Below are positions 43,353-52,944 of a DNA stretch of 64,000 nt, piece by piece. A program made the position numbers and the translations under genes. Numbering within the stretch: position 1 is the stretch's first letter; the number at the start of each line of letters is the position of its first letter. Below the pieces are notes generated by a model, which saw only the letters and a list, made by a program, of their open reading frames with translations, was not told the origin of the DNA and did no database searches. Source of the stretch: Crocinitomicaceae bacterium (GTDB lineage Bacteria; Bacteroidota; Bacteroidia; Flavobacteriales_D; Crocinitomicaceae); contig JAQVCM010000010.1 in the NCBI GenBank assembly GCA_028689775.1, positions 62,001 through 126,000 of the forward strand, read 5' to 3'.

Positions 43353-45491
43353 TTAAAGAATTACTACTTTTTTAGTGATGTTAAAATCACCTTGGTTAAT
43401 TTTTAAGTAATAAACACCAGCTGCAAGTGGAGTTTTCAAACTTAATTTGTGAGAAACCATTGAGTTTACAGTATTGTTTGTTTCAGTTGTCAAAACTTTA
43501 CCTTGAATATCCATCAATTGGAATTCAACCGCTTCACCATTTGCGTGGTAATCGATGTTGATTCCTTCGTTTGCATTTGTTGGATTTGGGTAAACGTTCA
43601 GATCCATTGAGAACAATGGGTTTTCTTCGATCCCTACAGTTCCAGAAATGTTGAAGTTGTCGATGTACAAGTTGTTTGAGTTATCAGAAGCTTTGAATTC
43701 AAAAATAACTCTTGTTTTACCGTATAATGCAGATGTGTTGATTGGAATAGTAACTGTTTTCCACTGATTTGCTGACGGAACGAAATCAATATCTGCACTA
43801 TTTCCACCTGTTACCAATGCAGTTCCAGTTAGTTTTTTCTGAGTAAATCCAAGTGTACTTCCACAGTCTTGTGAAAAGAATACATTCAATTCTTCTGTCA
43901 TTTCTTCAATCGTAGTTGCATTTGTTGCATACGCATAGTCAAAAGACAAAGTAGCACCAGTTGTATATCTCAAGTCAAATGAAGGAGAAATCAATTTATC
44001 TTTTGTTCCACCTAATCTGTTGTAGTACACACTTTCATCTGTGTATGGCGCTGCTGATGAAACGTCTTTGAAGTTGTTTAATTTAAACGCTTTAGAGTTG
44101 TTAACTCCTCCATTAGCGATTTCAAAACGACCCCAGTTTTCTTCAGGATTATCAACTACCCAGTTCCAAGGATATTGACCATTAAAGTCTTCACTGTATG
44201 TACCTGAGTAATCGGCCCATTGTGGAGAAATAAATACTGATTTTTGAGTGATCATTTCATCTGTACCTGTCGCGTTTGTAACTTTTAGGGTTACCGTTTT
44301 CCATCCTGGAGAGTTAAACGTAACAGATTGTGATGCAGATGTAGATGTACTAGGTGTACCATCTTGGAAAGTCCATTCTCTTGAATCAATAACTGCATTC
44401 CAAGAAGCATCTTTGAAAACAACTGGCGCACCGATACAAACAAAACGTTTGTTTGGAGCGAAATCAGCGATTGGTGCACAGATTGGAGCTGGGTTAGCCA
44501 AAGCACCTGTAACCATCAAGTTGGTGTCCTGCCAAAGGTTCATTCTACTTGCAGTTGCAACTTGAAGAACGTTTCGCATGGATGTAATTTGGTCTTTTGT
44601 AAACATGTAAGAACAGTACGAGTAATCCATGTAGTTTTGGAAGTTTTCAACAATTACTCCATTTTCATCACAAACAATTGCTTGTGCTTCAGTTGTTGGA
44701 CAAAAGTTAAACCCTTTAGTAATAGGTGTATCTGGAATGCCATCATCACCACAAGCTACCATTGGGTCATTTGTACTACCCCAAGGGTGCGCTAAACCTA
44801 AGTAATGTCCAATTTCGTGCGTTAAAGCTCTAGATCTAAATTCATCTCCTGATCCAATTCTTCCGATATACTGATTCAAAATGATGATTCCATCTGCGAA
44901 GAAAAATCCTCCTTCAGTTGCTGTTGGGTAATAGGCATACCCTGCAACACCATTTCGCATTGTTTTAACAACCCAAATGTTTAGATAGTTAGATCTTTTC
45001 CATTGGTTGAATTTTGAAAAATCATCACCAATGTTTGTTTCGTGTGAGTAAATGTGCTCAATTCCATTGGTACAGTTACCACTTGGGTCAATTGTTGCCA
45101 ATCTAAATTCGATGTTTGCATCTCCTGCAATGGTATCAAATGAAGGGTGAATTAAATTGATGTCTGAGTTTAATTTTCTGTAATCTCTATTTAATACAGC
45201 CACTTGGTCATAAACTTGCGCATCAGAAATATTTTCTGAACCGTACTCATGAACGATGTGGAAAACAATAGGAATAATGTAAGTTGTTTTTTGATTGATT
45301 CCGTCTGAAGTAATTTGACGAGAATTGGCAATTAATTGCTCATAATCTGCTTTCATTTGTGGGTGCTTTGCCCAAAGCTCACGATTCATTTGGTTTTGAC
45401 CGCAATTGAAGTGAGTTTCTTCCTGTGCCGTTGCTGTTATCGTAAATCCGACAGCTAAAGCAAATAAAAAAGAGTGTAATTTTAGTTTCAT
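43353..45491 (-). CDS. secreted M43 (pappalysin-like) zinc metalloprotease with T9SS sorting domain
   Basis: A 712-aa exported protease. The ATG at 45491 gives the best signal peptide (FLFALAVGFTITATAQ); 45515 adds a basic extension. A propeptide-like region is followed by the catalytic domain, with zinc site LTHEIGHYLGLAHPWG (H-E-x-x-H-x-x-G-x-x-H) and Met-turn NYMDYSYCSYMFTKDQ, as in M43 cytophagalysins. A PKD domain (PVVFKDASWNAVIDSREWTF) and a jelly-roll-like region come next. The type A sorting domain (VYPNPTNANEGI, ending TKKVVIL) sends it out through T9SS. Expected role is extracellular protein degradation. Confidence 0.93.
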   Translation of the reverse strand: MKLKLHSFLFALAVGFTITATAQEETHFNCGQNQMNRELWAKHPQMKADYEQLIANSRQITSDGINQKTTYIIPIVFHIVHEYGSENISDAQVYDQVAVLNRDYRKLNSDINLIHPSFDTIAGDANIEFRLATIDPSGNCTNGIEHIYSHETNIGDDFSKFNQWKRSNYLNIWVVKTMRNGVAGYAYYPTATEGGFFFADGIIILNQYIGRIGSGDEFRSRALTHEIGHYLGLAHPWGSTNDPMVACGDDGIPDTPITKGFNFCPTTEAQAIVCDENGVIVENFQNYMDYSYCSYMFTKDQITSMRNVLQVATASRMNLWQDTNLMVTGALANPAPICAPIADFAPNKRFVCIGAPVVFKDASWNAVIDSREWTFQDGTPSTSTSASQSVTFNSPGWKTVTLKVTNATGTDEMITQKSVFISPQWADYSGTYSEDFNGQYPWNWVVDNPEENWGRFEIANGGVNNSKAFKLNNFKDVSSAAPYTDESVYYNRLGGTKDKLISPSFDLRYTTGATLSFDYAYATNATTIEEMTEELNVFFSQDCGSTLGFTQKKLTGTALVTGGNSADIDFVPSANQWKTVTIPINTSALYGKTRVIFEFKASDNSNNLYIDNFNISGTVGIEENPLFSMDLNVYPNPTNANEGINIDYHANGEAVEFQLMDIQGKVLTTETNNTVNSMVSHKLSLKTPLAAGVYYLKINQGDFNITKKVVIL

Positions 45492-45795
45492 CTTCTTAAT
45501 AATTAGTTTGTACAATTTTAGCGAATTGTATGAGATTTTAGGCGCTAAGATAAAACTTTTATTCTTAATAGCACAGATTTTTTAATCCCATTTCAATTTC
45601 AACCAAATTTACTTCGTTTTACCTGATAAAAAAAACACTTTGTTATTTGATTGATTGAATGGTTTGTTTGAAAGGGTGAAATGTAAGTTTTGATGGAAGA
45701 CATGTTTTAAAATGATCTTTAAGGGATGTTTTAAATTAGAATGAATCCTCAAAATAGCTCATCTGAAAGTCAAATGACTTAGGTGTAAAGTCGAA
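45492..45795. other. intergenic gap with no gene seen
   Basis: About 300 bases upstream of the protease gene. AT-rich; I found no TAnnTTTG match on the minus strand, no repeat and no gene. It presumably carries the protease promoter. Confidence 0.5.
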
Positions 45796-45825
45796 AAAGG
45801 GACACGTTTAATTGTGTCCCTTTAA
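45793..45825 (-). terminator. terminator after the beta-helix T9SS gene
   Basis: AAAGGGACAC (45796-45805) pairs perfectly with GTGTCCCTTT (45814-45823), loop GTTTAATT; a short T run follows on the minus strand. Confidence 0.8.
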
Positions 45826-45893
45826 TTGATCCTAAATGGGATCTTTCCCGTACTTAAATTTAAAATTTGTTTGTTTAGTTGTGTTTGCTCTGT

Positions 45894-47519
45894 TTATAAT
45901 ATCGAAATTCTAAAACTTTTAGTTGTTCCTGCAGTTTGAATTTTCGCTTGGTATATTCCGCTACTTAATGTAGATGTATTGACGTGGATTTTATGATTTC
46001 CTACCTGAAGGTTGTTGTGTTTTTCATCAAGTATCAGTGTTCCTCGCAAGTCGTAAATTTGGATGGTGGTTTGTGAGGCACTTGCCAACTCGAATTGAAT
46101 TGTAAATTCTGTTTTTGCAGGATTTGGATATACATTGAAATCAATGAATGGATCTTGAATTTTAGTGCTTACAAATTCACCTCCAAAGATGGCATTATTA
46201 AATGATGCTCCGCCAGCAGCAATGGATCCTGATTTCAAACGAGCATCTGGCGTATTTCCCAATGCTGGAAATAGGTTTACCCAATCAACTTGTGCAACTG
46301 TTTTGGTTGAATCGTTATTTTCAACTCCAAAGAAACTGCTGTAAAATGAAGGCAATGCGCTCACGATTGTGGACCCTGAAGTGTACCCAACCAGTATGTT
46401 GTTTGAGAAAAACGAAGTTCCAGTTGTAAAATTAGCCTCCGTAGAAGCGCCTTCAATGGACAAACCTTTTTCCCAGCCTACGGTAATGGAATTGAATACA
46501 GAAATAGCTGAATTTCTTCTGATTCTGAATGATTTTTCAAATTTCTCTCCAGTTGGTAAGGCAATACTTCCGTTTCCTTTTGGACCTACGATGGTGATGT
46601 TTGAGAAAATTGCAGCTGTTTTTGGCAATGCATTTGATCCATTTGCATCGTTGTCTGATTCAAAAGCATTGGAATCTCCTGCGGCATCTGAAAGGTCTTT
46701 GTCGCGGATGATTAAACCAAATTGGATTCTTCCTGTATATCCGTAATCTGTGTCAAAATCATCGTCCAAACCTCTGTAAGCTATTAAATGCTTGCAATCT
46801 ACGGTACCTCCAAACCATTCAAAGGAATCATCTCCAGAAAAAGACACTTGAATGTAATCTACCTCCGTTTGTTTTCCAACTGAACCAAAGGTAATTCCAT
46901 TGATTTCTTTGTTAGGCTGTAAAGCAATTCCAGCAAATTCGATGCGAATGTATTTCAAAACACCTGAATTGTCCAGGTCATTTGTTCCACCAAATTCTGT
47001 GTCATTGCTTGGCGCAATTCCTTCAATGTTGGCAATTCCTCCCGGTTGATTATTGACTGCGTTTCCTAAAATCACCAAACCTCCCCAATCTCCTTCGGCT
47101 CTGTTTCCAACACTTTCATTGGAAGTAAAAATAATCGGTGAAGTCACCGTTCCAGCAGCATTTATTTTACTGTTTCTGGTGATGATTAAAGATGCTTGTG
47201 ATGCTTTGTCTCCTCGGATAATCGTTCCTGGTTCAATGGTCAACGTTGCTCCATTTTTTACATAGACTTTGTTTTGCAACAAGATAATTCCACTCCAAGT
47301 TGTGTTGGTCGTGATGTCTGTTGAAACCGTTGTTGTAGGTGTTCCATATACGGTATTCTCAGGATTAAAATTAGACCAACCACTTGTCCAATCCGTTGCT
47401 GATGTATTATCAGTAACAGGAAACGCACCTCGGTAATTCGTATGAGTCCAAAATGCATTTTGTGCACTCAACATTCCGCTAAAAGTAAGCGCTACGATAC
47501 TTAAATAAATTCTTTTCAT
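45894..47519 (-). CDS. secreted beta-helix protein with T9SS type A sorting domain
   Basis: A 541-aa exported protein. The ATG at 47519 starts MKRIYLSIVALTFSGMLSAQ, a clean signal peptide; 47543 would add eight residues. The mature protein has beta-helix-type features: WSGIILLQNKVYVKNGATLT, EGDWGGLVILGNAVNNQPGG, LKYIRIEFAGIALQPNKEIN and VDYIQVSFSGDDSFEWFGGT. This DWGG/GTVD pattern recurs in a Bacteroidota family often encoded near TonB-dependent receptors. The end has VYPNPAKTEFTIQF and KSFRISIL (type A sorting domain). A TonB receptor gene ends 450 bp upstream on the same strand, separated by terminators. Function unknown. Confidence 0.78.
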   Translation of the reverse strand: MKRIYLSIVALTFSGMLSAQNAFWTHTNYRGAFPVTDNTSATDWTSGWSNFNPENTVYGTPTTTVSTDITTNTTWSGIILLQNKVYVKNGATLTIEPGTIIRGDKASQASLIITRNSKINAAGTVTSPIIFTSNESVGNRAEGDWGGLVILGNAVNNQPGGIANIEGIAPSNDTEFGGTNDLDNSGVLKYIRIEFAGIALQPNKEINGITFGSVGKQTEVDYIQVSFSGDDSFEWFGGTVDCKHLIAYRGLDDDFDTDYGYTGRIQFGLIIRDKDLSDAAGDSNAFESDNDANGSNALPKTAAIFSNITIVGPKGNGSIALPTGEKFEKSFRIRRNSAISVFNSITVGWEKGLSIEGASTEANFTTGTSFFSNNILVGYTSGSTIVSALPSFYSSFFGVENNDSTKTVAQVDWVNLFPALGNTPDARLKSGSIAAGGASFNNAIFGGEFVSTKIQDPFIDFNVYPNPAKTEFTIQFELASASQTTIQIYDLRGTLILDEKHNNLQVGNHKIHVNTSTLSSGIYQAKIQTAGTTKSFRISIL

Positions 47520-47752
47520 TTTCTGTCTTTTTAGTTGATACAAAGTAACTAATTGGTTTTCAATTTTATATTAACGCAGTTTGATGCTTTCTTTAAGTTC
47601 GTATGAAGTCAATGTGAAGAAATTAATTTGGATGGTTTTCCTATCTGTTTTCTTGATTTTAGGGTGATAAATTGACAAGTGTGATTTGCGATTGGCGTTT
47701 TTTACATGATGTCGATACGCAATGCATTGCTTATCTGTATCGTGTAATAAAA

Positions 47753-47779
47753 AATCCTTCTCCAGATTGAGAAGGTTTT
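47753..47779. terminator. hairpin terminator (7-bp stem)
   Basis: CCTTCTC (47756-47762) pairs with GAGAAGG (47769-47775); T runs follow on both strands (six on the minus strand). A second stop for transcription coming from the TonB receptor gene. Confidence 0.55.
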
Positions 47780-47784
47780 ACACG

Positions 47785-47856
47785 CATTCATTCAATTGGA
47801 ATGTGACTTTAGCCCATTCAAATAAACAAATAAAATGTGCAGTGGCTTTAGCCAAA
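47785..47856. repeat. REP-like palindromic units
   Basis: Three small palindromes lie close together: CATTC-AATTG-GAATG (47789-47803), a degenerate GTGACTTTAGCCCA (47803-47816) and TGGCTTTAGCCA (47843-47854). They resemble interspersed palindromic repeats seen between flavobacterial genes. Copy number genome-wide is unknown from this window. Confidence 0.5.
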
Positions 47857-47873
47857 ATAATACGTTCCTACCA

Positions 47874-47909
47874 TAAAAAAAGCCTCATCCAACAATTGTG
47901 GATAAGGCA
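47874..47909 (-). terminator. terminator after the 954-aa TonB receptor gene
   Basis: GCCTCATCCA (47882-47891) pairs with TGGATAAGGC (47899-47908) with one mismatch; on the minus strand seven T follow. It lies about 64 nt past the receptor stop. Confidence 0.8.
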
Positions 47910-47972
47910 CTTGAAAATCAGTAAAATAAATACATTTACATCACGCTAAACGGGATTCAAATTCTCTCTCGA

Positions 47973-50837
47973 TTACAATTTGTAGGAAAGACTCAAAGAA
48001 ATGGTTTGTCCAAAGGAAGTTTCTTGCCAACGATTATCTGTTTTTAAATCGTATCTTTTATTTCGATTGAGATCTTGGTATAATATTAAATCTTGTGCCA
48101 ATAAATCACGGATGTTCAATTTAATTTCCATCTTTTGGTCAAAGAATTTTTTAGTGATTTGTATGTCGATTACATGTCTATGATTTTCCCAAACATCGGG
48201 TTCCTGAACATTTCCAACAATGAAAATTCTTCTTCCAACCACGTTGTAGGAAATGTTTACTGAAAAATCTTTCCTTGGATGGATAAATTGAAGTCCAGCG
48301 TTTATTAAATAAGGAGATTGTCCTTGCAATGGTCTTGAATCACCAACAGCTCCATTTATTTTACGCACGTCAACTTTGGATTTGATGCTTGCAAAATTGG
48401 TGTAAAGTGTCGTGTTATTCAAGAATAGTTGATCTGTTTTGGACTTTTTAAAAGTCGAAAGTTTGATTCGATATTCCAATTCAATACCATAATTGGATAC
48501 TTTGTCGACGTTGGTATAGTACAGTTCGCTCGCGCCTGAAGTACCGGTTCTGTTCACCAATTCAATCGGATTTTTGAAGTACTTATAAAATCCGGAGATG
48601 CTAAACAATTGTCCATCTTTCAAAAAAGTTTCATAGCGCAAATCTACGTTGTCAATCAAAGCGCGTTTTAAGTTTGTGTTTCCTGAAAGGATGTTGTCCA
48701 TAGCAAAATTATAAAATGCGAAGGGAGCCAACTCTCTAAATTCTGGTCTGGAAAGTGTTTTGTAATAACTCAATCGAAGGTTTGTCTTTTTGTTTAGGCC
48801 GTAAATTATGTTCAATGAAGGAAGTAAATCAATCCCAGTTGTATCTATTTTTTTATCGATGTTGGTTCCAGCTTCGGTATAAGCGAATTTCTGATTGTAT
48901 GATTCCATGCGAACGCCTCCAACGAATCTTAATTTTTGTTTCCAGTTGTAATCAAACATCCAATAAGCTGCGTGAAGCATCGAGGAAGCTTGGTAGTTAT
49001 CACTTACTTTGGTTGCTTCTTCAAGTTTAAATCCTCCTTTTCCATTGGACATAATTCCAAGGTTAGCAGCATGGAAGATTTGATCTTCAGGAAGTAATAG
49101 TAATTCGTTATCAAAATCAATTCCGTTTGCTTTGTATTTAGAAAAACCTAAGTTTCTTGCTGAAAAATCTCTACTTCGCAGCTGATGCATTCCGCCAATT
49201 TTAATTTCTAAAGGCGGTTTTTCTGTTTTTAAAGTTGTTTTCACGGGGATGATCAAGTCGTATTTTGCACTGTAGATACCTTCGTTTGTTTTAGACCAAA
49301 ACATGTTCCCTGCAGCAGTTGGAATGGTTCCATTGTTTTGAATCACAGCGATATATGGCTCAGCGGGATCTGTTTCTTCCAGTGCTGTTTTCTGATAAAC
49401 AACTCGGCGCATGTTTGGTACTGTTCTATTAACATTACTCATTCCCAAGTTCCAATTGAATTTAATTTTTGATTTTTTCAACTGATGATTTCCTTCCAAT
49501 TGACTTGTGTACAGCTGATTTTGAGTAAAGGAACGATTGGACGATTTTTCAAAAATGTGTGGATCATTATCCATTTCTCGAATTCCTTTTCGAATGTTTA
49601 CTTGATCTTCAGAATGCATGCTGTACAGGTTTTTAAAACTGATTTGATTTCCCGAATTGATGTCATAATTTAAGTTCAACATGCCACTATTCAGTACTTT
49701 TTGGGTGTAAATACGATCAGTCAAACGTGATTTTTCTAGTACGCCGGATGCTTGTTCTTCAAATTCTCTTCGGATTTTTTGTTCTGTTGCAAAATTGTTT
49801 TGATAAGTGTACGCAAAAGCAATTCCTAGTTTTCTTTTTCCCAAAGCGATGTTTCGTCCCAGAGCATATTGCAAATTTAAATTAGGTAACGCCAACCGAT
49901 TTTTGATTGCCCAAGAAGGTGTGATTTGGGTCGCTAGATTTGCCCGATCAGTGTTGTTGAGTGAATGAAATGTTTTGGTATTTGGAATTTCTTTACTCAA
50001 AGCGCGAGTTCCGTCATCGAAACCCAACCAATCTGTTTTTCCGCCTTGATAAGTACTAAATTTTTTAAAGGTGCTCAACGTATTGAAAGAAGATCCAATG
50101 GAAATCGTTTGAAAATTACTGTCTTTGGGTTGTACGGTGTTGATGTAAATTACTCCGCCAGCAAATTCTCCAGGCATATCAGGTGTTGCTGTTTTTTTGA
50201 TGAGGATTTGGTCCAACATGACCGCTGGAAAAATGTCATAAGAAAATGCTTTTCGATCGCTTTCAGAGCTAGGAAGTGGCGCTCCATTGATAAAGGCGCT
50301 GTTGTATCGGTCATTCAAACCGCGAATGATGATGAAGCGATTTTCTTGGATGCTTGCTCCACTAATTCGTTTTAAAACATCACTGGCTTTGTTGTCTGGT
50401 CTGCTTTTCATTTCTGTGGATGATATTCCATCAGAAACGCTCGCACTATTTTGTCTTTCCTTGATAAGTGCAATTGAACTTCCTTTGTCAAGTGTTGCCG
50501 AAATGAAGATTTCATCGATGACTTTTACATCGAGTTCCATGTTAACTGAAATGATGTTGTTTTGACCTTTCGTCAGTAGGATTTTTTCCAAAACCTTGGA
50601 TTTATATCCTGCATATCTGAATGTCAAGGTAATGTGTTCTTGCTGAATTTCAGAAATGTTAAATTGACCGTCAAAATCAGTTCGAAGTGGTTTGGTTTCA
50701 TTGTTTAGAAAAATTAATACGGCTGGAAAAGTTTCACCATTTTCTTCATACACAACTCCAGAGATGGAAGTATTTTGTGAAAATGTGTACAAGCTAAGAC
50801 AACTAACTAAGGTGATTAATGCAATTTTAAGGTTCAT
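47973..50837 (-). CDS. TonB-dependent outer-membrane receptor with carboxypeptidase-like N-terminal domain
   Basis: A 954-aa outer-membrane protein. The signal peptide is residues 1-20 (VSCLSLYTFSQ). A CarboxypepD_reg-like beta-sandwich follows (TSISGVVYEENGETFPAVLI), then a plug domain with SVSDGISSTEMKSRPDNKAS, DVLKRISGASIQENRFIIIR and GLNDRYNSAFINGAPLPSSE. The rest is a beta-barrel ending in an aromatic residue pattern (TISLSLSYKL). It takes up a nutrient using TonB-ExbBD energy. Ligand unknown; the beta-helix secreted protein downstream could be a partner, but terminators separate them. No SusD-like gene is nearby, so this is not a classic SusCD pair. Confidence 0.9.
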   Translation of the reverse strand: MNLKIALITLVSCLSLYTFSQNTSISGVVYEENGETFPAVLIFLNNETKPLRTDFDGQFNISEIQQEHITLTFRYAGYKSKVLEKILLTKGQNNIISVNMELDVKVIDEIFISATLDKGSSIALIKERQNSASVSDGISSTEMKSRPDNKASDVLKRISGASIQENRFIIIRGLNDRYNSAFINGAPLPSSESDRKAFSYDIFPAVMLDQILIKKTATPDMPGEFAGGVIYINTVQPKDSNFQTISIGSSFNTLSTFKKFSTYQGGKTDWLGFDDGTRALSKEIPNTKTFHSLNNTDRANLATQITPSWAIKNRLALPNLNLQYALGRNIALGKRKLGIAFAYTYQNNFATEQKIRREFEEQASGVLEKSRLTDRIYTQKVLNSGMLNLNYDINSGNQISFKNLYSMHSEDQVNIRKGIREMDNDPHIFEKSSNRSFTQNQLYTSQLEGNHQLKKSKIKFNWNLGMSNVNRTVPNMRRVVYQKTALEETDPAEPYIAVIQNNGTIPTAAGNMFWSKTNEGIYSAKYDLIIPVKTTLKTEKPPLEIKIGGMHQLRSRDFSARNLGFSKYKANGIDFDNELLLLPEDQIFHAANLGIMSNGKGGFKLEEATKVSDNYQASSMLHAAYWMFDYNWKQKLRFVGGVRMESYNQKFAYTEAGTNIDKKIDTTGIDLLPSLNIIYGLNKKTNLRLSYYKTLSRPEFRELAPFAFYNFAMDNILSGNTNLKRALIDNVDLRYETFLKDGQLFSISGFYKYFKNPIELVNRTGTSGASELYYTNVDKVSNYGIELEYRIKLSTFKKSKTDQLFLNNTTLYTNFASIKSKVDVRKINGAVGDSRPLQGQSPYLINAGLQFIHPRKDFSVNISYNVVGRRIFIVGNVQEPDVWENHRHVIDIQITKKFFDQKMEIKLNIRDLLAQDLILYQDLNRNKRYDLKTDNRWQETSFGQTISLSLSYKL

Positions 50838-51027
50838 CTTTTATGTGATTTTTTATACCACAAAGTTGATGTTGTATTTTTAATTACACGTTAAATCCAG
50901 ATGATTTCATTGTGAAATCAACGTGTCTTTTATATTAAGAAGTAGGAAAGTTTATTGAATTCCAAAGATGTTTCCCGAAATCGTTAATAGATGCCAGATT
51001 ACAAATTCACTGGTGGCTTTTGCGGTG

Positions 51028-51074
51028 CAGATCACCGACAACCCATCACCGATCACCAGCAACCGATCACCCAT
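51028..51074. repeat. short imperfect tandem repeat (ATCACC units)
   Basis: The unit ATCACC recurs about every 9-16 bases (GATCACCGACAACCC, ATCACCGATCACCAG, then CAACCGATCACCC). It is more GC-rich than its surroundings and lies just after the pcrB-like stop. No gene function suspected. Confidence 0.6.
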
Positions 51075-51114
51075 TGAAGACCAAAATCGATATTTAGGAA
51101 CAGCTAATCTCCAT

Positions 51115-51861
51115 TTAATCCATAATCGTTTTGAAAGCTTGAATGTCTAACAAGAAATCGATGTTTTCTTCCAAATGATTACCAATTACCAAGACATTCG
51201 CACCTGCCTTTTTGAAGGCAATTAAGTCTTCTGAAGTGCGAATTCCGCCGCCTACTATAATAGGTGTATGAATCGACTTTTTTAGTTTTTGAATAAATTC
51301 GACAGGAACGGTTTCTTTTGCGCCACTTCCTGCATCGAAGTAAACCAATTTCTTGCCTTGGAGTATGGCCGCCAAAGCTGTGTTTACCCCAATGTTGGTT
51401 TGGTCTCGCGGAATAGGGGTAGTCTGACTGACATAAGCAACCGAACTTTTAGTTCCGCCATCCACTAAAATGTATGCAGTTGGTATTACTTCCACATTCA
51501 TCTGAATCAATTCCTCAATGCAATTAACGTGGTGCGTAATTAAAAAATCAGGATTTCTGCCAGACACCAAACTCAAAAATAAAAGTGCATCTGCGTCGTT
51601 GGATAGCTGCGTTGAACTTCCTGGAAACAGCACAACGGGGATCGTACTGGAAGCTTTTAATATTTGAACCGTCTTTTCCAAATCTTTTCGGAGTACGGTA
51701 CTTCCACCGACAAAAAAATAGTCAATTTTAGCAAAAGTAGCTTTTTCGATCAAGGGAATCAATTCAGCTTCCGTATTGGTTTTTTCTGGATCAATCAAAA
51801 CGGCTATTTGTCCAGTTGATTCACCAAAGCGCTCCCAGATATTTGTTTTATTTTCGAACAA
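51115..51861 (-). CDS. pcrB: geranylgeranylglyceryl/heptaprenylglyceryl phosphate synthase (PcrB-like)
   Basis: A 248-aa TIM-barrel prenyltransferase that joins a polyprenyl diphosphate to sn-glycerol-1-phosphate. Motifs are QIAVLIDPEKTNTEAELIPL (metal/substrate Asp), FFVGGSTVLRKDLEKTVQIL, IPVVLFPGSSTQLSNDADAL, FLSLVSGRNPDFLITHHV, a tyrosine-containing YILVDGGTKSSVAYVSQT, and the phosphate-binding loops VYFDAGSGAKETVPVEF and IIVGGGIRTSEDLI. Bacteroidota have such enzymes; the product in this organism is not certain. The upstream phosphopantetheinyl transferase gene overlaps it by 14 bp, so the two are one transcription unit. Confidence 0.9.
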   Translation of the reverse strand: MFENKTNIWERFGESTGQIAVLIDPEKTNTEAELIPLIEKATFAKIDYFFVGGSTVLRKDLEKTVQILKASSTIPVVLFPGSSTQLSNDADALLFLSLVSGRNPDFLITHHVNCIEELIQMNVEVIPTAYILVDGGTKSSVAYVSQTTPIPRDQTNIGVNTALAAILQGKKLVYFDAGSGAKETVPVEFIQKLKKSIHTPIIVGGGIRTSEDLIAFKKAGANVLVIGNHLEENIDFLLDIQAFKTIMD

Positions 51862-52474
51862 CAGGTAATTTATTAATAGTTACTATTTGATTTTGATACA
51901 AGAAAGCATGCAAAGATACTTCAATCGTTTCTGATGGATTGATGATTGTCCCCGTCAATCCATCGGAATCGTTTTTGTTTAAAAGCAATTCCTCTTTGAA
52001 GTCGATGAAATTTCTTCCTGCAAGTTTATACAAGGTTTCCTTTGCAGACCAGCAAGTAGTCATTTCCAATTCGTCTTCTAAGTCAAAGATAATTTTTTCA
52101 TGCTGATTTAAAAATTTTGAATGGAGTCTTTTTGCTTTGTCGGAATTGTTTTCGAGATCAAAACCGATTTGAAAATCTTTGTTCACCGCAATGCCAATCA
52201 AATGATCAGAGTGACTAACAGATATAAAACCAGCATCCTCTATATAAGGTGCACCGACCGCATTATAATGAATGTGTTTGAATCCAAAAATGGAATGACG
52301 AAGAATTCTCGTTGCAACAAATTCGCATTGACGCTTTGGATGGTTGAATTTAAAAAACTGTTCTCTTTCCAAGCTTGTTAATTGATCCATGAAATCCTGC
52401 GGATCGAAAACACCATATTCTAAAAAATACACCGTACTTCCAAATGCCTCAATTTGATCGTGGATAAAATTCAT
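51848..52474 (-). CDS. 4'-phosphopantetheinyl transferase superfamily protein
   Basis: A 208-aa enzyme that moves phosphopantetheine from CoA to carrier proteins. The signature pair is present: FQIGFDLENNSDKAKRLHSK (G-x-D) and TTCWSAKETLYKLAGRNFID (W-S-x-K-E-x-x-x-K). An N-terminal half-domain (FKFNHPKRQCEFVATRILRH) makes it Sfp-like, about twice the length of AcpS. It may activate acyl carrier or peptide carrier proteins, but no such gene lies nearby. Its last 14 bases overlap the start of the pcrB-like gene. Confidence 0.88.
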   Translation of the reverse strand: MNFIHDQIEAFGSTVYFLEYGVFDPQDFMDQLTSLEREQFFKFNHPKRQCEFVATRILRHSIFGFKHIHYNAVGAPYIEDAGFISVSHSDHLIGIAVNKDFQIGFDLENNSDKAKRLHSKFLNQHEKIIFDLEDELEMTTCWSAKETLYKLAGRNFIDFKEELLLNKNDSDGLTGTIINPSETIEVSLHAFLYQNQIVTINKLPVVRK

Positions 52475-52944
52475 TCCATAAAGATATGTATTAACAAGGA
52501 ATTAGAAATCTTACTTTAAATCTATTTTTGACCTGAAAAAAGAAATTTCAATTTCATTCGATCTTTATCGGATACGGTGCGGTCGTCGCCGTTCGTAAAA
52601 CAGACGATATCAGCGACCACCCAAAATTAATTTTAGGGATACGAATGTAAACAAAGAGATATATCACCTAATTTTTGGCAGATTCACAGAGTTATCCACA
52701 GCAAATTAAGGATACATCAGTCTATAAATCAAAAGAACAAGTGAAATTCAAGAATTAGATGTGTATAATTATAGAAAAAAAGATAAATTAAATGGATGTC
52801 TTTTCGATATTGATTGTCTATTTTTGTTAAAGTAATGTAAAAGAATTTTAAATGAAAAATGGCTTCAAAACCTCTTTCTCATTTTTAATTTCTATATTTA
52901 CGCGCTTTGTTGCTAAAAGGAAGTATAAAATTTAAACAGTACTT
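52475..52944. other. intergenic gap upstream of the outer-membrane operon
   Basis: About 470 bases between divergent genes. It contains a more GC-rich patch at 52567-52622 and a single consensus DnaA box TTATCCACA at 52692-52700. A TATTTTTG -7-like word lies at 52819-52826 on the plus strand, but without a -33 TTG at the right distance. No gene was found. It must hold the promoter for the operon at 52945. Confidence 0.45.

Noticed and set aside
52692..52700. Consensus DnaA box TTATCCACA as a possible replication origin
   Set aside because: Only one box is present in the gap, with no dnaA/dnaN neighbours and no cluster; another copy at 47897-47905 is just part of a terminator stem.
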